A stretch of DNA of 11,450 nucleotides from assembly GCA_022447885.1 (NCBI GenBank), contig JAKUTA010000024.1, positions 1 through 11,450 of the forward strand. The letters are read 5' to 3'. A model generated the notes under the pieces. It searched no databases, had not been told where the DNA came from, and saw nothing but the letters and a program-made list of their open reading frames with translations. Numbering within the stretch: the first letter of the stretch is position 1; each line of letters begins with the position of its first letter. This stretch comes from Candidatus Poseidoniales archaeon (GTDB lineage: Archaea > Thermoplasmatota > Poseidoniia > Poseidoniales > Thalassarchaeaceae). The position numbers and the translations under genes were made by a program. This document shows positions 7,214 to 11,450 of the stretch, piece after piece.

Positions 7214-8400
7214 TCGCGGGTCACCTCCAGCGAGGAGACGCGCGCCGAGAGCACGTAGAGCGAGATGGCGTTCATCACCAGCAGCATCACCAGGCTCCAG
7301 ACGGCGGGATGGTCGTAGGTGTGGTTCACCCCGATCATCCATTGGCCGACATGGGCGAGGTTGTCGTAGGGCGAGATCAGGTAGATGGCACTGCGGTCGA
7401 ACAGCGTCGAGATGAGGAAGGCGACCAGCTTGGTGCCGAGGATGATGCCCAGGAAGGCGACGGCCGGGAAGAATTTGCCTTGGCTCACAGAGGAGAGCGC
7501 CAGCCCGATGCTGGTGTAGGTGAACACGAGCAGGAAGGCGGCGGCGAGGGCGGCGAGGAACATCCCTGAGGTATCGATGAGGTAGGACCAACCCTCACCG
7601 TTGACGAGGATCCCTCCCAGGTAATACATGCACAGCGAGAAGATGATGATCACTCCGAGGATGATTCCCACAGACAGGAATTTCATCATCGCATAGTCAC
7701 GTCTGTTGATCGGTCGCGAGAAGTAGAGCGCGCTAGTTCCGTGCTGCCGGTCCTCGCTGATGATTCCCCCGATGATCAGGGCTGTCACGATGGGATAGGA
7801 GCAGGCATTGCGGAACCAGAAGGCGAGCACGTGTCCGTAGAGGTTGCCGCGGCTGATGCCGAACATCCGTTCGATCTCCTCCGCTCCGGTGATCGAGCCG
7901 AGCGCCATGAAGCCGAGATCGGCGAGCGAGGAGATGAACACGCCGAAGATGACCAGCTTGGTCATCAGCGGGTAGGGACGATGCCCCTTGGAGAACAGTC
8001 CGTAGATGTGATGGCGCAGGATCGCCCAGTTGCGCATCCAGCGTGGATTGAGCTCACCGCGCCACGGTCGGTAGATCTGGTGGAATATGGTGCCGCCAGT
8101 CGCCGACGGCGCCCCCTGAGCGACCTGAGCGCTCGCCGACTCGTCTCCCTCGCCCGAGCCGAACGCCGCCTCCAGCCTCGCTTGGCCTGTCACCTGTAGC
8201 CCAGCCTGCCCCATGTACTCGGTCTCCGTCGCCGGCGCGTCCTGAGCAGTCTCCGATGCCGGTTCAGTCTCTGGAGCAGGTGGGCGAGGGGGTGCCGCGG
8301 CGTCCGCAGGTGTCTCGCCGCCGCTGGTCTCCTTCTTCCGTTGCACCTCGGAATCGAACTCGTCGAACAGGTCGTCGATCGATGACATGTCGTCATCCAT
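7210..8400 (-). CDS. ABC-2 type permease 1 with long acidic N-terminal tail
   Basis: This 396-residue membrane subunit probably pairs with permease 2 or with itself. Residues 1-103 are a low-complexity tail starting with the acidic DDLFDEF motif and then rich in Pro, Ala, Glu and Thr, probably cytoplasmic and disordered. Six hydrophobic segments follow from about residue 147. SEDRQHGTSALYFSRPINRR is the ABC-2 pattern also seen in permease 2 (GT-x4-L/F-x3-P-I-x-R). The start is ATG 8400, which shares one base with the stop of ATPase 1 (TGATG). GTG 8403, one codon earlier, overlaps by four bases and fits equally well with GGAGG at 8410-8414 on the - strand. The stop overlaps the ATG of ATPase 2. 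It lacks the Asp-rich outer loop of permease 2, so the two permeases are not equivalent. Confidence 0.87.
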   Translation of the reverse strand: MDDDMSSIDDLFDEFDSEVQRKKETSGGETPADAAAPPRPPAPETEPASETAQDAPATETEYMGQAGLQVTGQARLEAAFGSGEGDESASAQVAQGAPSATGGTIFHQIYRPWRGELNPRWMRNWAILRHHIYGLFSKGHRPYPLMTKLVIFGVFISSLADLGFMALGSITGAEEIERMFGISRGNLYGHVLAFWFRNACSYPIVTALIIGGIISEDRQHGTSALYFSRPINRRDYAMMKFLSVGIILGVIIIFSLCMYYLGGILVNGEGWSYLIDTSGMFLAALAAAFLLVFTYTSIGLALSSVSQGKFFPAVAFLGIILGTKLVAFLISTLFDRSAIYLISPYDNLAHVGQWMIGVNHTYDHPAVWSLVMLLVMNAISLYVLSARVSSLEVTRE

Positions 8401-9413
8401 CACGCCTCACCTCCGGTGAGCGAACGGTTGGCCGGAGCGATATCGCGGCCCTTGGGGGTCTGCTTGAGCAGATCGGCTGATGTCTTGACACCGTATCCTA
8501 GTCGCTCCATGATGACGATGAACAGATCCTCCAACGAGGGTTCGTAGTCCTCCATCTTGCGCACCTGCACCTCGGCCTTGACAGCGCATTCGAGGATGAG
8601 GTCGTAGGTCGAATCGTCCACCCTCACGACCCGCATGACGCGGCCCGAGCGACGCGGTTTCAAGCCAGAATCGGAGAGAACCTGCTCCATCCGCGAAGCT
8701 CCGCCCCAGACCGATATCTCGATCTCCCGGTCGATCGCCTTGAGGTCATCGATGCGCCCTTGGGCGATGACGCGACCTTCATGGATCATCAGGATGCGGT
8801 CGCAGATGCGCTCGACATCGTCCATCAGGTGGCTGCTCATCAGGATGGAGCGTCCGCCCTGCTTGACCACCTGGAACAAGGTGTCGAGCATGAACTTCCG
8901 CGCTGACTGGTCGAGGCCGTTGGTGGGTTCATCGCAGATGACGAGTTCGGGGTCGTGGATGATTCCGCATGCCAGTTTGGTCGCCTGCATCATCCCGGTG
9001 GAGAAGGTGGATATCTCCCGGTAGCGCTGGTCGCGCAGCCCGACGTATTCCAGCACCTCGTGGGCTCGTTGCATCGCCACCTCCGGGTTCATCCCGATCA
9101 GTTCACCGCAGTAGCGGACCTGGTGGATCGCCTCGAGTCCGGGGGTCAGGCAGTCGTATTCAGGCATGTAACCGATGCGCTGGCGAATCAGGTCTCCCTG
9201 CGTCCTGACATCGTATCCGAGCACCTTTCCGTCGCCCGATGTGATCTGGATCAGGCCGAGCAACGTCTTGATGAGGGTGCTCTTGCCAGCCCCGTTCGGA
9301 CCGAGCAATCCGGTCGCACCCGACTTGATGTTGATGCTGATCGCATCCAGGGCGACATGCGGACCGTAGTTCTTCGTCAGCTTGTCCGTCTCGATGATGA
9401 TCTCATCGCCCAC
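8400..9413 (-). CDS. ABC transporter ATP-binding protein 1 (first gene of ABC operon)
   Basis: This 337-residue ATPase is of the CcmA/exporter type. It has Walker A GPNGAGKST (38-46), a Q-loop region IGYMPEYDCLTP in which the usual Gln position appears as Glu85 (common in this subfamily), a signature STFSTGMMQ (135-143), Walker B LVICDEP (157-163) with D-loop NGLD, and switch His195 in MSSH. A C-terminal domain of about 120 residues follows, ending in LTGGEA. The start is GTG 9413, because no in-frame ATG gives the family N-terminus. GGAGG (9421-9425 on the - strand) lies exactly 7 bases upstream but inside a hairpin. It differs clearly from ATPase 2, so the complex probably has a heterodimeric ATPase core or two separate modules. 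Confidence 0.93.
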   Translation of the reverse strand: MGDEIIIETDKLTKNYGPHVALDAISINIKSGATGLLGPNGAGKSTLIKTLLGLIQITSGDGKVLGYDVRTQGDLIRQRIGYMPEYDCLTPGLEAIHQVRYCGELIGMNPEVAMQRAHEVLEYVGLRDQRYREISTFSTGMMQATKLACGIIHDPELVICDEPTNGLDQSARKFMLDTLFQVVKQGGRSILMSSHLMDDVERICDRILMIHEGRVIAQGRIDDLKAIDREIEISVWGGASRMEQVLSDSGLKPRRSGRVMRVVRVDDSTYDLILECAVKAEVQVRKMEDYEPSLEDLFIVIMERLGYGVKTSADLLKQTPKGRDIAPANRSLTGGEA

Positions 9414-9417
9414 GCAT

Positions 9418-9446
9418 ACGCCTCCGGCCCTACGGGCTGGAGGCGT
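9418..9446 (-). promoter_or_regulatory. GC-rich hairpin enclosing the ribosome site of the ABC operon
   Basis: On the - strand, arm ACGCCTCCAGCCC is followed by a three-base loop GTA and arm GGGCCGGAGGCGT. This makes 12 base pairs with a single A.C mismatch (a G.U pair if the + strand were transcribed). The 3' arm contains GGAGG (9421-9425), spaced 7 bases from GTG 9413, so folding would hide the ribosome site. It lies in the 51-bp gap between the tgtA stop and ATPase 1. It could instead be a terminator or processing signal for tgtA, but no T-run follows on the - strand. Confidence 0.6.
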
Positions 9447-9464
9447 GATTCGGCCGAACAGCCT

Positions 9465-11450
9465 TCAATCATCCCCCGACTGGCTCGCAGCCGTGAATGC
9501 TGCTGAAGCGTCAACCCGGGCGCCTTCCTTGACCTTGACGGCGACTCCCTTCTGGAACGCTGCAGCCTCCCAATCCGTGCATTTCGCGACCCCATGAGCC
9601 AGGAATCCACCCGACTCGTCGGTGATCACGCATGGGAGGCCAGGCAGCAGCGCACCGGTGCTCTTCAGCACCGAGAAATGCATCACGCTACGGCCCTTGC
9701 GGACGAACTCCTCGGCACCCTCCTCGACAACGACGGTGGGCAGCCCATGTTCGATCACGATGTCCATGTCCTCGTCAGCGCCTTCTCCCGACTCACCGAT
9801 CACGTGAATGGTGAAACTGGACGTGCGGTTCCGCGCATGCAGTCTGCGCGCTCCTTCGAGAGTCAGGCTCAATCCGCCATCCGACAGCCGTGGGGAGAGT
9901 ACGTGCGCCCCATCGGAGGCACAGATGTTCTTCACCCGGCCGCGGCGATTCCGGACGAATGAGCATCCTGCCAGGAACTCATCCGCCACCTCCGCCTCGA
10001 CATTGCACAGTGTCATCAGTTTGGCGTGCGCCGCGCACCGGTCGAGATGGTCGCAGATCGACTCGTCGCTCGGTGGTTCAGCATCGATGGAGGCATCGGC
10101 GATGCGCACGGACGGCGCCAGTTCTGCGGCGAGTTCCTCCAGAATCTCCGTCTGCGGCCGACGCGCATCCACGAACAGCGGTTGGAACCCGTCAGGATCT
10201 GAATCGGTCAGTGTTCCGAGCCACGATACCAACTCCTCGGTGTCCTGCTGCACATCGAGATCCCAGATTGATTTCGGTCCTTGCACATGCGCGAACGGGT
10301 TCAGGTCCTCGAGCGCATACGGAATGATGCCCAACGGCGTATGGACCAGCGGGAGCACGTTCGGCCAGCGCTTGAGCAGTTCCTTGACCAGCGAACCGAT
10401 CGAATCCCGCCAAGGTGGCGCCCTTCCATGGATGAGCACTACCTTCCAGTCGTTGGGGCTCATGGCCTCGCCGTTGAGATCCTTGGTCGGAACTTCCCAG
10501 CGCTCGGCGATCATCTGGGCCGATATCGCCCAAGGATGTATGGTCAACCACTCAGTCCAATCGACGCCTCCAGTTCGAATCGGGGCAGAGGACCCGATCA
10601 GGCTCCCTTGCGCCTGATGGATCCCTTCATCGAACAGCCATTCGACCGCCTCCATGAGTGCGGGGTCAGCGGCGGCTCGCTCCTCCACCAGATGCCAGAT
10701 CGTCCCCTCCCGGACAGCCTCACGACAGCGTGAAAGTTCACTCATGGTCACCTCCAGATTGTGCTTGGCCAACAGCCGCGTCTGGTCATCGTGGTCCATC
10801 TCCCTCACCTGAGCAGGAGTGACATCGTGGAGATGGTACGAAGCGAACGGCCATTCCGTGAGCCCTTCCAGCCTGACAGTCCTCGTCGGGGTGAGGATGC
10901 GTCCATTGCGGGCGAACAGGGCGTAGGCGGCGGAGTCGAACAGGTCGACACCGAGCGCGACCGCCACGGGGAACAGCATCGGATGGCCGCAGCCGAACAG
11001 GTGGACCGGACGTTCGATGGGAATCTCACCGCGACAGGCAAGAATCACTTCCAGCAGCTCCCGGTAGCGCCGTTTCTCCATCAGCGGGACGATGCCGCCG
11101 ACAGGGTGGATGGCGAACGGATGGGCGGCCATCAACTGCGCTGACAACTCGCGCAGGTCGAGTTCCAGACCACCTTGGATGGGGCCGTTCAACAGCGTGT
11201 CTCCGGCGGCGGCGAGCGCGCCGGGTGCGCGGGCGGCCGTCTCTGTCACCGAGTGTTCCGATTGTTCGCGCGCGTCATCCGGCCTGCCGAACACGTCGAG
11301 CATGGTCGCCACATCGACCCCGATGTCCCGCTGGAATGCGACGATCTCGTCCGGCTCGACCTCGACATCGCCGTAGGCGTCCTGCTGGAAGGTGCCGGAG
11401 TCGGTCATCACGAATCCAGGATAGTCGAGCAGGTCGTGCACCCCCTTCTC
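9465..11450 (-). CDS. tgtA: Archaeosine tRNA-guanine transglycosylase, partial (N-terminus outside window)
   Basis: The frame is open to the right edge (visible start EKGVHDLLDYPGF); 661 residues are seen and about 75 are missing. Archaeal TgtA exchanges G15 of tRNA for preQ0, the first step to archaeosine. Seen in order, in fragment numbering: VMTDSGTFQ with the general-acid Asp17; NGPIQGG; HPVGGIVPLMEKRRYRELL; HLFGCGHPMLF; DLFDSAAYALFARNGR with the nucleophile Asp172; then the zinc region; then GRVKNI and LTLEGARRLHA; and a C-terminal PUA domain (about 568-643) with LAHG and FQKGVAVKVKEG. The family's C-P-C-x-x-C zinc ligands are replaced by Phe202, Ser204 and His207, while the fourth ligand, His230, remains. 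The retained catalytic residues argue against the ArcS (TgtA2) paralogue. The segment between the catalytic and PUA regions is longer than I recall for Pyrococcus TgtA. The stop is 51 bp before the ABC operon. Confidence 0.9.
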   Translation of the reverse strand, partial: EKGVHDLLDYPGFVMTDSGTFQQDAYGDVEVEPDEIVAFQRDIGVDVATMLDVFGRPDDAREQSEHSVTETAARAPGALAAAGDTLLNGPIQGGLELDLRELSAQLMAAHPFAIHPVGGIVPLMEKRRYRELLEVILACRGEIPIERPVHLFGCGHPMLFPVAVALGVDLFDSAAYALFARNGRILTPTRTVRLEGLTEWPFASYHLHDVTPAQVREMDHDDQTRLLAKHNLEVTMSELSRCREAVREGTIWHLVEERAAADPALMEAVEWLFDEGIHQAQGSLIGSSAPIRTGGVDWTEWLTIHPWAISAQMIAERWEVPTKDLNGEAMSPNDWKVVLIHGRAPPWRDSIGSLVKELLKRWPNVLPLVHTPLGIIPYALEDLNPFAHVQGPKSIWDLDVQQDTEELVSWLGTLTDSDPDGFQPLFVDARRPQTEILEELAAELAPSVRIADASIDAEPPSDESICDHLDRCAAHAKLMTLCNVEAEVADEFLAGCSFVRNRRGRVKNICASDGAHVLSPRLSDGGLSLTLEGARRLHARNRTSSFTIHVIGESGEGADEDMDIVIEHGLPTVVVEEGAEEFVRKGRSVMHFSVLKSTGALLPGLPCVITDESGGFLAHGVAKCTDWEAAAFQKGVAVKVKEGARVDASAAFTAASQSGDD

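Noticed and set aside
7214..7591. Upstream extension of the ATPase 2 frame
   Set aside because: It lies wholly within permease 1 in another frame, its Arg/His-rich translation shows no homology, and the ATGA overlap with a good ribosome site supports ATG 7213.
9418..9446. Hairpin as a classical intrinsic terminator of tgtA
   Set aside because: There is no T-run on the - strand after the stem; the next bases lead straight into the GTG start. Kept as a possible alternative only.
9465..11450. Assignment of the TGT gene as ArcS (TgtA2)
   Set aside because: ArcS lacks the TGT catalytic residues, whereas MTDSG and the nucleophile Asp in DLFDSA are both present here, and I do not see the ArcS signature of P-C followed by K-P-Y and S-x-x-H.

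Overview
The window is most likely archaeal. It carries a CTP-dependent riboflavin kinase (RibK) and an archaeosine-type tRNA-guanine transglycosylase (TgtA) with a C-terminal PUA domain, both archaeal hallmarks. The DNA is GC-rich and gene-dense, with 1- to 4-base start/stop overlaps, GGAGG-type ribosome sites and several GTG starts. An Asp-rich, thrombospondin-3-like extracellular segment would fit a planktonic Thermoplasmatota lineage such as Marine Group II (Poseidoniia). That placement is inference, not something the sequence proves.

Layout. On the + strand at the left edge are the 3' part of a PqqB-like metallo-beta-lactamase-fold gene (1-396) and ribK (403-948). Everything else is on the - strand. 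ribK converges on truA (908-1801) with a 41-bp tail-to-tail coding overlap. Read in the - direction, truA is preceded by a TPR-like gene (1816-2325) and a four-helix membrane protein with a bacterial-PH-like (DUF304/bPH2) domain (2395-3411). A TATA-like element at about 3468-3476 probably drives those three genes.

The core of the window is a tightly packed - strand operon, in transcription order: ABC ATPase 1 (8400-9413), ABC-2 permease 1 (7210-8400), ABC ATPase 2 (6224-7213), ABC-2 permease 2 (4761-6227), and a Trp-rich protein with features of the AttH/CrtC lipocalin-like superfamily (3493-4746). The first four genes overlap by 1-4 bases, so translation is probably coupled. The likely product is an exporter or lipid/envelope-remodelling ABC complex with two ATPases and two permeases, plus an accessory AttH-like protein. 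The substrate cannot be read from the sequence.

Upstream is tgtA (9465-11450, open at the right edge). Only 51 bp separate it from the ABC operon, and a strong GC hairpin there encloses the operon's apparent Shine-Dalgarno sequence.

Most notable points: (i) TgtA keeps both catalytic aspartates but lacks the three zinc-ligand cysteines; (ii) a Ca-binding-like TSP3 segment is inserted in the first outer loop of permease 2; (iii) the hairpin masks the first ribosome site of the ABC operon; (iv) an in-frame (CCA)6 tract encodes six tryptophans at the likely signature position of the AttH/CrtC-like protein. No tRNA, rRNA, CRISPR array, insertion sequence or gene-free stretch over 300 bp was seen.
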